This document shows, piece by piece, positions 33,101-44,700 of a stretch of DNA of 64,000 bases. The number at the start of each line of letters is the position of its first letter. Position 1 is the stretch's first letter. The notes under the pieces are model-generated. The model made no database searches, was not told where the DNA came from, and saw only the letters and a list, made by a program, of their open reading frames with translations. A program made the translations under genes and the position numbers. Origin of the DNA: Gonium pectorale (lineage: Eukaryota > Chlorophyta > Chlorophyceae > Chlamydomonadales > Volvocaceae); the NCBI GenBank assembly GCA_001584585.1, contig LSYV01000012.1, forward strand, positions 2,168,510 to 2,232,509. Reading direction: 5' to 3'.

Positions 33101-35819
33101 CTGGACCGGTAGGTGGGCCCCGCAAGAGCGGACGCGGCTCGCCACTCGGTCCAGATGGGGCGGGCGCCCGCGTCTGCTCGGGTCTTGCACGCGCTTGGTG
33201 GGGCGCCCCGCCTGGCGGCGTTCCTCGCGTGTCTCCCGCGACCCTGGGGACCGCAGCACATCCCCTGACGCCTTCCCTCGTGGCCGCCCATGCGCTAGTG
33301 GCCTCACACCGCATCCATAGCTTTTGAGGGTGGGGCTGCCGTGGATCGCCAAGACAGCACACCCTGCAGCAAATCCCCGCCCATCCTCTCGTGGCCCCAA
33401 CCCTGCACCCCACCCCCCAACCCGCTCCGCCGCCTTGCAGGTGGATCCTCGCCGCGGCGACCGCCGTACGCTCCGCGCTGGCCACCCACGTGGTGGCCCC
33501 CCTGGTCGCCGTACGGGACGAGCTCTTCCGCACCTTCCGCGACCGGCCCGCCATCGTGTCGCCCGAGGAGTTTGCGGCGGCACGCGAGTCGCTGGTGCGC
33601 ATGCTGGACGCCTTCGCGGTGGACCACGACCGCCACCGACACGCGCATAAGCCGCAGCCGCCGCTGCCACCGGCGCCAAGACTGCCGCAGCCGGCCGCCG
33701 CCCCTGCCGGCAGCGCGGCCGCGGAGCAGGGCAGCGGCGGCGATGGCGGGGCTGTGGGCGGCGCCGGCAGTGACGCCGTTGGAGGTGGTGGTGGCGGCGA
33801 GGCGGCGGCGGAGGCGGCGGTGGCTGCGGGCATGGCTGTGCTGATGGGGTGCTATGAGGAGGAGCTGAAGCGGCCGCTGAGGAACGCGCTGCTGGGCGAC
33901 CTGGCGCGCGCGCTGCTCATCCAGGTGAGGTGCGGTGGCGGTCGTTCCTACAGCGGGCAGTTGGTAGTCTGGCAGTTTGCCGCGTTCAGGAGACCATGTT
34001 TCGCGGCGTCGTGAACAACCTATATGATGTGCTCCAGAGCAGGGGGCCATGGCGCGCAACTGTTGGTGCTTCGGGCTATGTGAGGGTGATATGAGCGTGT
34101 TGCGGCGGTGATGTACGGCTGCACGTACGGCTGTACGGTTGCTCGGGACGGGATGCCCCATCGCGAGTTACCGACGCCGTAGGACGTCCCTGTTCCCCCG
34201 CCGTCCCGTGCCGGCAAATGTCACACCTGCCTTGCCTCGTATGCCTCGTATGCCTCGTATGCCTCGTATGCCTCGTATGCCTCGTATGCCTCGTATGCCT
34301 CGTATGCCTCGTATGCCTCGTATGCCTCGTATGCCTCGTATGCGTGCGTGCGCGTGCACGCCACGACGCGATGGGCTGGCATGCACCTGGACCGCACCTT
34401 CCGTCTTGACACAGTCCATGCATCCATGGTTGCTGGCTATTTCACTGGGGCGCTGCTCCGCATGCTCCGCTGGACCGCTGCCCCCACCCCCACCTGCAGG
34501 TGCACCACGTCAAGGTGGACGGCCAGGCGGCCATGCTGCGGCTGGACCAGCTGCTGCGCGCCAACGAGCTCACGGCGGCGCTGGTGGCGGCGCTGCCGGC
34601 GCTGGCCATCAGCCTGGCGGCGGGCGCGGGGCTGGTCAGGTGCGCGGTGCGCGGCGTGCGTGGGGAGGGGGAACGGGAGGGAGGGCGAGGGACAGGCCAC
34701 TGCGCAGTTCGGCTCTGGGGTGGCAGCCTGTGGTGGCCGGTGCCGGCGCGCTGCTCGCGCTGGCGCTGGCTATTACTCCCGCGACAGGTCTGGCTGGGCC
34801 GGTCATAGTCGCCGTCCATGAGGTCCTTACGTGGCTCGGGGTGGTACGGGACTACGGGTATGGGCTTACGGCGTTGTCGTGTCCCACGGTTTATCTTTTT
34901 TCCCACGCTTGGAGCGGCTCTGTGGGCGGCGCGGGCTGCGGGCGGGGCCGGTAATGAGGTGCGTGTGCATGGGCTGGGGGTTGGAGGTCGGCTCACTTCC
35001 AAGAAGGGTGGGGCTGAAGAGGACGGGACGGGGCGGGGGTCGACCGTACTAGAGCTGGGCGCTCTTGAGCTCAGCACTGAACATGGTGGGTGCCACCCTC
35101 CCCCTCGCAGGCTGCTGAGCCCCCGCGCGCCCGACCCCCGGCGTGAGGCGGTGCCCTCCCGACTGGCTATGGCGGCACTGGAGCGGGAGCTGAGCCAGCT
35201 GGCGCGGCAGGAGGCGGCCGGTGCCAACGCCGCCTTGGAGGCCACTGCGGCGGTGGAGCAGCGGGGAATGGTGCTGTACAGGCTGTACCAGGTGAGGGAG
35301 GGTGTGGAGACAGGGGCTGGCGGGCCGCGCGGTTGCAGCCGGTGGCGGCATGCACATGGTACCGGCGGTTCGGCGCCTGCAGTCTTCCGGCGTACGGGAT
35401 GTGGCGCGGTACGTTCGGGCGCAGGGGTTCAGCAGTCCGCTCGCCATGCCATGGCCCCCGTTGCGTCCTGTCCTTGAGCAGCACAGGTCCGCGACTCAGG
35501 GGCTGCGCAAGGCCCCCGCACGCAGCCCGATACCTCCCCCCGTTACACCCCACACGCTGCTAACTCTCCGCAGCCACGGAACCCCTTTTTTGCGCTCCGG
35601 GAGCCCCTTGTCGCCCACCCCCTGCCACCAACCCGCCCCTTCCGCAAGGTCTTCACCGAGGTGTCCCGCCTCTACACGCCCGCCGCGCGCCGCTCCCGGG
35701 TCAGCGAGTGGCGGCCCCTGGCGGCGGACCTGGTGCGCCTGGCCGAGCCGCGCCCCGCGTCGGAGCGCCTGGCCGAGCACCAGCGCATCATGCGCACCTA
35801 CTCGGTCTTCCAGCGCTGA
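30135..35819 (+). CDS. DGS1: DGS1/NCA2-family mitochondrial outer-membrane protein, ~741 aa
   Basis: Exons 30135-30367, 30598-31009, 32204-32657, 32958-33108, 33441-33924, 34500-34639, 35111-35291, 35649-35819 keep phase and sum to 742 codons. Family-like blocks: RLLRDLRDVDRNLSFWQQQ and ARGPRAFAADV (exon 2); a first membrane segment in RYAAAAGAAGYLGLFLLRHS (exon 4); VAPLVAVRDELFRTFRDRP (exon 5); MLRLDQLLRANELTAALVAA plus a second membrane segment (exon 6); and a C-terminal RLYTPAARRSRVSEWRPLA. NCA2-family proteins sit in mitochondria; plant DGS1 is in the outer membrane and affects galactolipid supply. The exon 2 to exon 3 junction is the weakest: 31009 is chosen for phase, 31025 is an alternative donor needing an extra exon, and exon 2 contains an assembly gap. 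The last acceptor is AAG. Confidence 0.8.
30749..30768. other. Assembly gap of 20 N inside DGS1-like exon 2
   Basis: Twenty N residues interrupt the coding sequence. The frame happens to stay open across 20 N plus flanks, but the true gap length is unknown, so residues here and the exact protein length are uncertain. Confidence 0.95.
34234..34341. repeat. 12 copies of a 9-bp repeat in a DGS1-like intron
   Basis: GCCTCGTAT is repeated 12 times with essentially no variation in the intron between exons 5 and 6. Because the unit is 9 bp, it stays open in several frames on both strands, which produces spurious repetitive ORFs. Confidence 0.9.
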
Positions 35820-36443
35820 GCCGCCGGCCGCCGGGGGAGCGACCCAGGCTGGTGCTCCGGCGCGAACTGTGAGCTACAGATGCCGTGATTTACCAGAAGG
35901 CGTGCGGTCAAGGACACGGTGGAGGGCGGTGTGACCCTTGTTGCGCAGTTCAACATGTGGGACTGCTTGGTCTTGTGGCGCTGTGCGGGTGGTGTGTCTC
36001 GGGCTTGCGTTCCTGGTGCCGGCCTCCTTGTTCAGCACTTCCGCCCTCGCGGCTTCCCCCCTTGCCCCGCCCCCCCCCCCCCCCGCTAGCGTATGGTACG
36101 CCAATCTCGCAGTTCCATGCGCATGTAGGCGCGCTAGGGCGGTCTGTGCAGCCTATGATACGAACCAGTGCGAAATGGCGTTTGTCTCCGTCCGCGCAGC
36201 TTGTGGGCCGGGAGGTGGCGTAGCAGGTACCGTACCCGGTGCAGGCGATGCGTCCGCCGAAGCCTGCAGAGGTGGCATCGGCGGCCATAGCCGGCCGTGG
36301 CAACAAACGCGTGCCGGGGGGGACAAGGTGCCGGGCCGGTTGGTGCGTGGCCGTAAGGAACGGGACGAGAGTCACGAGAACGGGTGGGCGGTGGGTATCG
36401 GAGGGCACTGCGCTGTGCGCCGATGCGGTGTTCGTGCTAGGAT

Positions 36444-36448
36444 TGTAA
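36444..36448 (+). terminator. Candidate poly(A) signal TGTAA for the DGS1-like gene
   Basis: First TGTAA noticed after the stop at 35819, about 625 nt downstream, a plausible 3' UTR length for volvocine genes. The stretch 35820-36863 otherwise holds no gene. Confidence 0.4.
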
Positions 36449-36879
36449 CTCCAGAATCTGATACTCCGAAAGCAGCTGTGCACTGAAGCTGATGAGGGAG
36501 GGGAGGGGAAGGGCTCGTCCGCCCAGTTGCCCAGTGATGGGCGAGGGGTGTCCCACCACCCGACTCGCGGGTCGCCCACAGCCCGAAGGCCAGGCGCTCA
36601 TGACGCCGTATGGCGCGGACGCATTATCTATTTTATCTTTGCAAGGGCCGGGAACTTCAAGTTGCTTGCTCCTTTGTGTGTTTTGTATAGCCATTTGTGC
36701 TTGGAACACCCCTACGTCTCGCGACGGCGTACGGGTGGGGCGAGTAAGGGACCGCCAGGACCGACCGATCTGTTACGTCCCAACAACCAGTCAGCTTCAT
36801 GTGGTAAGCACTGAAGGGCATGCATTAAAAAACGCTGCAAGGCTTTGTTGCTGTCCACAGAAGATGCAAGACGCTGAGG

Positions 36880-38950
36880 AGCAGAGTGCTTGCGCCCTAC
36901 GGCGCCCTGGGCTCCCTGCTGTGGTTCCCCGGCATCGCGGAGCGCATCGCGACGCACCTGCCGCCCAACGACGTACCCTGCGGCATGCGGCTCGTCAACA
37001 AGGCCACGGCGGCGCTGCTCAGCAGGGCCGCCGAGCGGGTTTGCGCGGCATTAGGGCCGCCGGGGCGGGGCGCGCGAGCTCAACTACTGCTGGAAGCGAG
37101 AACCGCTCGCCTACCTCACAGCAGCCAGCGGCGCCCTGCCCAACTTGGGGGTGGCGACGGACGCGTGCGGGCTGCTGCCGCCCCCGGAATGCTGGGCCGC
37201 CGCCGCCTGCTGCGGGCCGGGCGCCTCTACGTCTGCGGGTGGCTCAGGCAGCGACTCTGCCCCTTTGGCAAAAACAGCAAGGCCCGGTCCCTCGCAGCCC
37301 ATAACGACCACAGCGCCGTGTGAGTGGCTGCTGCGGGAGGCCGGCTTTCCGTGGACCGATGACGCAGTCTGCACAGCTCTCAAAGCCGGCCGGTTGCAGC
37401 GTCCCGGCAGGCCGGCTGCGGTGGGACCCGAAGTCGGCATGAATACCACTCTGCGGTGCCGCCAGGCGCCAGCTGCTAGGCAAAGCTTTGGCTGCCGCCG
37501 CGCACGGCTGCTGTCTGGCGACGCTGCAGCGCATGCACGTCGAGTTGCTCGGGGGCATGAACGCCGCCGTGCTCCAAGGTGCTTGCCGCAGCGCCCGCAG
37601 CGGTCGCGGGGGTGTCAACGGCGGGGATGGCGAGGGTACCATGCCGAGTCTGGCGCTATGGGCATGGAGGCAGCTGGGTCAACCGCAGCGCGGCGCGGTA
37701 CTGGCGGGAGGCGCGGACTGCGAGACGCCCGACTGACGCGGCAAGGTGGTGTGGCTGGAGGCGCAGGGTTACCCCAAGACCCCCGAGGCGGCCGAGAACG
37801 CCGCCAAGTGCGATGACGCCCTGGAACGGCTGCAGTGGCTGCGGGGCCGGGGCTACCCCCTGGGCGAGGGCGCCGCCAAGGAGGCGGTGAGCCGGGGCGA
37901 CAGGCCGGCGCTGCAGTACCTGCTGGCGGAGGGGGCCCCGTCCAACAACGACGCCGCCACTGAGGCGGTGCGCAAGAACCACTTGCCCTCACGCCGCCGG
38001 GCGGCCTAAGAATGCAGACAGGGCCGCCAAGGGTGCGGCGCTGGAAGGACACCTGCCCGTTCTGGTGTGGCTGGTGGAGGAGTCCCACTTAACTCAGGAG
38101 CTGGGCTACGTCGTCTTTGCCTTGGCGGTGCAGTCCGGGAGCCTCGTGATGCTGGAGCGGCTGCGGCAGCGGGGCTGCCCCTGGGAGCCCGCTGTGCCGA
38201 CCCAGGGGTCGGTCCTGGAGTACGCTTGGCCACGAGCCGTCGATTGAGTGACTGGCGGAGCGGGGATGCCCCATGCCGGTGAGCGCACAAGGCCATCGTG
38301 TACGGGCGCTCTGTGAGCTCTGTGGGGGCCCGTGGTGGCATGCACCGGTAGCACAGGGAGGGAATCTGATGTCGCCCGCCAGGCACCACGAGCGTACGGA
38401 TAGCTGGTGAGGCGGCGAGATCGCTGTGCTCGTTTTTGTTTCGTTACCGCGTTCGCGCTGGCGTTCTCTCCTCGTCACCACACTCACACATCATCCCATC
38501 GCCCTAGCGCGCTCACCCGATGGTTCCTCTGCTGGTACCCCTCGACAGCGCCGCGGCCGTAGGGCAATGGGATGCCGTACCGTCGGGCCGCCCTGAACGG
38601 CGACTTGGCAACACTGTGCTGCCTGCAGCGGCTGGACGTGGCGTGGGGCTCGTCTGGCAAAGTGTTCCGTCGTGGAGGAGGGCATGCACGTCGAAGTGCT
38701 GCGCTGGCTGGTCGCCGAGGGCTGCCCCGTCTACTGGCCGTCTGCGATGGCGGCACCGCGGTGGCGGGGGACCAGTGGCGCTGGGGAGCTGGTAGCGTGA
38801 ATGCTGGCGGAGGAATGGAGGCAGGAAGAGCGAGATCAGCAAGAGCGACGGCAGCATGCGCAACCGCAGCGGTAGCATGAGCTGGAGCAGCAAGAGCTTC
38901 TGGAGCTCGGTGCTGCTGTGCGCGGGGGCAGCCGCACCCGATGCAGCGGA
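36880..38950 (+). pseudogene. Decayed F-box-like/ankyrin family member
   Basis: The start of the family is clear (LGSLLWFPGIAERIATHL, then CGMRLVNKATAALL), but no in-frame ATG precedes it. The frame then breaks: ALPNLGVATDACGLLPP lies in another frame near 37130-37190, a stop occurs near 37735, and the repeats resume at VVWLEAQGYPKTPEAAENAA (37748), continuing with WLRGRGYPLGEGAAKEAV. A further break follows near 38000, then LVEESHLTQEL near 38080. The second exon is recognisable near 38565 (RRAALNGDLATLCCLQRL), shifted again before VEEGMHVEVLRWLVAEGCPV and a stop at 38798-38800. Beyond it a Gln/Glu-rich coiled-coil-like stretch corresponds to that of the copy at the window end. It is closest to the intact minus-strand member at 58-60 kb, so it looks like a relatively recent copy. 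Confidence 0.8.
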
Positions 38951-40672
38951 GGCGGGCGCGGGGGCGATTTTTCCTGACGGGGTAACGGAGCCTGGCGTAG
39001 CTGACGAGACGGCCCACCATGATGGCCCGGCCACCGCGACCGCTCATCATCGGCAGCGCCGATTCCAAGGCTTGCTTGCGGGGCCTCATCTGGGCGGTCA
39101 ATAGCAGCAGGTGAGCGAGGAATGCTCTTACGTAGAGGGAGCGGTCCGTGCCTGTTTCGTTGATGGCTGCACGCCGCCGCAACTCGTTCCGTACATTCGT
39201 GGCGGCGTGCAGTCATCATACCCGTACAGTATGCACTTGCCACGTGCTACGTGCATGTCGCTTGCCGGGCTTGTTTGTTCGGGTGCGCGCTGGCTTGTCG
39301 TCTGCTCGCCTGCCCGAGTTCGCACGGTTCTGGTATGAGTCACGAGTTAGCTCACCGCCTCCGCCCTAGTTGCGTTATCTCACCACCAACGAACGCTTCT
39401 TCCCCATCAGGGGCCGTGAGGAACGCCAGCAGCAACGACGGAAGCCTTGCTGGTGACATGTAAGAGCGCCACAGCAGCTTCTCCTGTTAGCTGCCCCCGA
39501 GTGGCGCCGGCACCTCAACCTCCTCCTCCTCCTCGTCCTCCTCCTCCTCCGCCTCCTCCTCCTGCTTTCACATGTTGGCACGTAATCGGCACGGCCTCAC
39601 CTAAGCGCCTGTGGTGGCCTCGCCGCTGACGCGCTTGCTGTGGTGCTGGCGCGTCCAGCAGTCCCCAGGAGGGGCCCAATGCCGCGCTGCTGCTGCTGTG
39701 GACGGAGACCGACTGCAGGAGTGCCCCGCCTCTGGACGTGTCGGCTCCTCTCTAGATGACGTCCAGCAACACAAGCGCACATGGGGTGCAACGGCAGCTG
39801 AGCACCTTCCGGATTGACGTGTGGGACTGACTCCGTCAGCCGGGCGGGTGAGCACGGGGCTGGCAGGGCTGGTAGGTGGCGCAGCGGGCTTGCGCCGTGA
39901 TGAGCGGGTAATCGACTTGGCGGATGCGGTAGGGTTGCAGCAGACTCTGTGCTGTGCTTGCATTTGAGAGGATGTAGGTGCGCCATGGATGAGGTCGACG
40001 GGAAAAGGTAACCCAGCGGGGCTGCGAGGTCTCTCTCGGCCGCCCAGCCAGCCCGGCCCAGGCAGCAGGGGCAGCGCAAATTGACGCAATTCAGCGACTG
40101 TAGCGTCGCACACGAACGGCCGTACATAACACACGGCCATTCAGGGCGTTTGAACTGAAAGCGGGGCATGCGCTGGAAGCGCGCGCACGCCGGAAACCGA
40201 CTTCGCATGAGCTAAAAGTGCGATTCCTCGCGCGGGGAGTGCGGTCGTGCGGTCAGAGAGTTAACGGGGGACATAGGCGTGGTGGAGTGGGGAGAGGCGC
40301 AGGGCCAGCGGGACAGGGCGGGTGACGATGTCACCAGTGGCAGCAGCCAGGTCTTTTGCTTCCATCGTTGCATCCCATACATATAAGTGGTTCTCCATTC
40401 TTGTTGAGTACACCCAAGCCTAGCCGAGCCGTGGGCGCGGACCTCACGGCCAGCTGCTAACATCAAGACCATTACGGTCCAGCTCCGAGACCTCGGCACC
40501 TCGCCCTACCCTTTCCCTTCATGAAAGCTTACACTAGGTTGTAGCAACCCAATGGCTGGATTGACAGGCATTGTGATCCTTGGTATGACTCTTTTGAATC
40601 TTCCTCCTATTTCCTCCTATTCGCAGCAACCTCAAGTGTATAGTGCCATGACAACGCAACAAGCACTGTAAC
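38951..40672. other. Intergenic spacer with a CTC-rich simple repeat
   Basis: About 1.7 kb with no recognisable gene. Contains a CTC/CCT simple-repeat tract at 39519-39564. The end next to 40673 should hold the promoter of the intact ankyrin gene. Confidence 0.6.
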
Positions 40673-42891
40673 ATGCTACAACCGTGCGGGGAGCTTCGCA
40701 GCCTGCTCTGGACGCCGGGGTTGGCGGAGCGCGTCGCGTGCTTCTTAGACAGCAACGACGTGCCGTGCGGTCTCCGCCTGGTCAACAAGGCAACTGCCGC
40801 GCTCTTCAGCCGCGATCATGACCTGATCGTCCGCCTCGCGCGCCCGGTCTCGCACACCGAGTTCGCGCGGCGGTGGGGCGCCCACGGCGCACTGATGTCC
40901 TGGACGCTCGCGGAGCGGCGCCGGCTCATGTGCCTCATCGCTGCCAGCGGCGTCCTCCCCAACCTGGAGCTTGTCGCGGACGCCGCTGGCTGTCCGCTGC
41001 CCGCGGACGTCTGGACCGCCGCATCCCACTCGGGTCACCTGCACGTGTGCGAATGGCTGCTGCGACGCGGCTGTCCCGAGAGGGGAGCCGCGCTGCCAGC
41101 GGCCGCCGCGGCGGGACACCTCGCCGTCTGCGACTGGCTGCTGACCCGGGCAGGTGGCCTCTGGTGCAATGCGGCGCTGGTCGCAGCGGCCCAGGCAGGT
41201 CAGCTGGAGGCGCTGCTGTGGCTGCTCCTGCGCCGCAACCCGGGGCCCCGCGTCGCTCGCGGTCCCTCGGGTTGGCCGCTGCTCGTCTCAATCCTGGGTG
41301 CCGTGGCGGAGGGCTGCGACCTGGCGACCCTGCGGTGCCTGCACCTCCAGCTCCTGGGGTCTGCAGGGGCTACCGACGGCCCCACAGGCGCCTGCCACAC
41401 GGATGCCGGGACATCGGACTTTCTGCGGGAGCTTGGGGCATCCATCCTGACGGCGTTGCGACCTTCGGACCAGCCACAAGAGGCGGTGGCGGCGGCGGCA
41501 GCGGCATCGTCAGGAGCCGGCCGGCAGCTGGCGCTGACCCACATCCTGGCGCACGCCGCCGGCAGCCCCACGCCCGACTGGGCCGCCAAGGTGGAGTGGC
41601 TGGAGGCGCAGGGCTGCCCCCGGTGCGCTGAGGCGCTGCTGATAGCAGCTGGGCGGCCGGATGCGTTGGAACGATTGGCGTGGCTGCGACGGCGGGGTTA
41701 TCCCGTCAGCGGTGAGGCCGTCGCGCGCGCAGCCGCGGGTCCTCACGGGGCGGCGGCTATAGCAGCGGTTCGGTACCTGCTCGCGCAGGGCGCCCGGGCG
41801 GGGATCGACGCGGCCGTGGCAGCCGTGAGGGCGGGCCACCTGGCGGCCATGGAGGCGCTGCGAGAGGCCAACTGCCCAGTGGCTTCCCACAGGGCGCTGT
41901 GCGAGGCAGCAAGCCGGGGGGACCTGGAGGCCGTGGCCTGGCTGGTTGATGAGGCGGGCGCCGCGGGCCTGCTTGACACTGACGTGTTCGAGTGGGCGGC
42001 GCGGTCGGGCCGCGTGGAGCTGTTGGCCTGGCTGCGGCGGCGCGGCTGCCCCTGCAACAGCGGGGACCTGTTCGAGGCGGCGGCGGACGCGGGCTGTGTG
42101 GCGGCGCTGGAGTGGCTGGCTAGCGCAGAGTACGGCATGCCGGTGAGAGCGGGGAAAGCATTGCGCAGCAAAGTTGGCTACGGGCCAGCACGTGGCCGCG
42201 GGAGCCGATGTCCTTTGCGCCACGGCCGCCGTGTCACGTGTCGGGGCAGGGACGTAGCGGACTCTTGCATAGCAGCGCCAATCACGACCGCGAAGAGCCG
42301 CTTCGCAAAGCGTGCTGGCGTTCTGCACGGCTATTTCGCAGCCGCTTCTTCTCCTCGCTGCCAGCAGCTCTTCACTCGCGCAGACTCGCAGGGCCACATC
42401 TCAGCCCGCTGGATGTGAGCCGCCGTCACACATCCAACGCACCCCGGCGCGGCTCGTCCTGTCCCACCCACCCCTTCGTGCAGGACGACGGCCGGCCGTT
42501 CCTGGCGGCTGGGGCCAACGGCGATGAGGCGGCCCTGCGCTGCCTGTGCCGCCTGGGCTGCCCCTGGGGGCCCTCTGGCGAGGTGTTCACCACGATCGTG
42601 CGATCGGGCGCCAGGCTGGCTCTGCTGGCCGGGCTGGTGGAGGCGGGCTGCCCCGTGGACTGGGCCCCAGCGGTGAAGGCGGCGAGGCGGCGGCCGGGGG
42701 ACGGGGAGGCCGTGGCTACGTGGCTGGGGCTGCAGCGAAGGCGACGGTTGTCGCAGGGCCCGCGAGGCCGAGGCTTACGGCGCGGGCGTGCCGCCTGGGC
42801 CGCGCTTTCAGCGGCAGCAGTGGTGCTGGCAGCTGCCGCAGCTGCGCAGTTGCGGCTTGGGGCGACGGTGTTTGGGCCGCACAGCCGGTAG
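40673..42891 (+). CDS. F-box-like/ankyrin-repeat protein with C-terminal membrane segment, ~625 aa
   Basis: Exon 1 40673-42142 (490 codons) and exon 2 42484-42891 (135 codons) join in phase 0 after a YGMP motif. Residues 8-45 resemble an F-box (LRSLLWTPGLAERVACFL, then CGLRLVNKATAALF), which in other proteins binds SKP1 in SCF ubiquitin ligases. Ankyrin-type repeats follow, for example HSGHLHVCEWLLRRGCP, AAGHLAVCDWLLTRAGG, VRAGHLAAMEALREANCP and ARSGRVELLAWLRRRGCP, so they probably bind a substrate. Exon 2 carries DDGRPFLAAGANGDEAALRC and ends with a hydrophobic Ala/Val/Leu segment of about 22 residues (within AALSAAAVVLAAAAAAQLRL) close to the C-terminus, as in tail-anchored proteins. This is the cleanest family member in the window. 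Membrane attachment and ubiquitin-ligase role are inference. Confidence 0.75.
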
Positions 42892-44165
42892 ACGCTTGGC
42901 AGTTGGGTTACGAGTGCCATCGCGGCGGCTACCGCTGCCACCGGACGGTGAGCTGCCTGCTCCGCAAACAGGGTTTCAGGTTACACGTCCGTCGAAGCCA
43001 TGGCTGTGAGCCATGGATAAAATGCCAGTGATGGGGCGGGGTAAGGGGTCCGGCTGCAAGTGATCGACAGCGACCCGACAACAAGGCTGTCCTGTGTGTG
43101 GGGACCTGGACTGCCTGGCCGAGCTGGCAGCGGCGGGAGCGGGAGCGGCTGCCTTAGTCTTTTGAGGCCGCTCCTGCCCCCACCCACGTATCCGCCGGAA
43201 GGGCCGCCCCAACAGGTACGCGATTGTATCACCGGGTCACAGCGTCCCCCGCCGCTGTCCTGTGCCGCTGCTGTTGTAGGGCGGTCAGTCCTCTAAAAGC
43301 GCCGGCTTCAAGTGATGCCCTGCTGCAGCGCATTCTGTAGCTGCACCCCTTCCTCTCCTCCCAGCCCACACCCCCCGTGTGCCGCTGCTGTTTCCCGCCA
43401 GTACTGCGCCGCCGAGGACGACGCGACGACGCCAGAGGTGCCAACCTTGCCTCTAGATACGGCCACGCCGCCGCTCATCCCGACATTTACGCGGGCCCTG
43501 CTTTTATTCCGGCGGCGCTGGAGCAGTGGGGTGCCGAGCAGTATTGGTTGCCATGGCCGGTTGGGGCGCTTTGTCTCCCGCTGTCGCAAAGTGCAGGGTC
43601 GCAGGCAGCACGCAACCGGTTTAGGGTGGCTGCTGGTGCGGAGCAGCACCAGTGGCTGTCTTTGGCGTCATCCCGGCATTGGGCGCCGGTGAGCGGCAGT
43701 GAGGGGCCTGCAGCTTGCGACATCAGCGACATGGGTCGCACATGCTGGTCGTTTGGTGGGGACTGCTGATGGGTCGCACATGCGCGGACCGCAGACCACA
43801 CCACACAGCTACTGCCGATTACCCGTGTACGGTGTGGTGTGGTCTGACGGCAAACGTGCCACAGGTTGGTACGGTTGACCTTCGTTGGTAGCCGTGAGTT
43901 CGCTCTGGTGGCACAAGCCAAAGGTGGTGCACGGGTGTTGCGGACCTTTTGTGCGGCACAGGGGAGGCCTGCTCCCCTCCCCCCGGTTGAGGGGGCACAG
44001 TGAATGGTCCTTTGGAAGTGACTGTTTCTCCGAATGACTTTGTACTGTAGGGTGTGTTGAATGGGCGCGTGGCTCTTATGGGCGTGTACCCACAAGCATG
44101 ACAGAACTCACGACAGGACTTGAGTGTGCCCGGTCGGGGACATGTGGGCAACTGGGCATCAGTAG
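42892..44165. other. Intergenic spacer with an inverted repeat
   Basis: About 1.3 kb after the ankyrin gene. No domain-bearing frame was recognised. It contains the 15-bp inverted repeat at 43792-43846 and two copies of GGGTCGCACATGC nearby. Confidence 0.55.
43792..43846. repeat. 15-bp perfect inverted repeat
   Basis: CAGACCACACCACAC at 43792-43806 pairs perfectly with 43832-43846 around a 25-nt spacer. It could be a hairpin, a protein-binding palindrome or the end of a small transposon remnant; no target-site duplication was established. Confidence 0.75.
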
Positions 44166-44700
44166 ATGCAGGTGCTTGATGACAACATGCTGTGCGTAAA
44201 GGCATTCGCTACCCGCATCAACGCTCGAGACGTCCCCGCCGCCGCGTCGGCCGCAAGTGCTGGCAGCTCTGGCGGCGTCGGCGGAGCACCGGCGCCAAGG
44301 ACGGAGCTGACGGAGGGCGTATGGCCGCCGTCGGCGGCAGCGGGGCAGCCGTTGGGCCGCGGCCTTCGGCTGTACAACGCCCTGGTGTCTGAGCTGTAGG
44401 AGAGCGCGTTCTTGGAGCACGTGTCCCGCTTCGTCATGCTAGCGCTGGAGCCGCTGCCGCCGGCAGCAGCGCGCGGGCGGCAAGCGGCAAGCGGCGGCCC
44501 CGGGGTGTGGGGGGTGGGAGGTGATGGGACAGACGGGCCAGGACTACTGAGGCAGCGTCGCCGGCGCCCTGATGCTCATTGTCGACGTCTGCGGCGCCTA
44601 CATTCGCTCCGGCGGCCCCATACTGGGCGCACTCGCCGATAAGACCGACCGCATGCGTGTACCGTCGGCCTCTTGTATTCACGCATGCTGCTGGCCGTAC
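44166..44700 (+). pseudogene. Possible remnant of an unidentified coding sequence
   Basis: A frame with codon-like composition includes GLRLYNALVSEL, is stopped by TAG at 44398, and continues in the same frame as ESAFLEHVSRFVMLALEPLP. Further downstream a different frame reads GALMLIVDVCGAYIRSGGP. The pattern of good coding stretches broken by a stop and frame changes suggests a decayed gene. The family was not recognised. Confidence 0.35.

Noticed and set aside
34076..34427. Repetitive ORFs on both strands (RHT, EAY and CLV repeats)
   Set aside because: They are translations of the intronic 9-bp minisatellite, open only because the unit is divisible by three.
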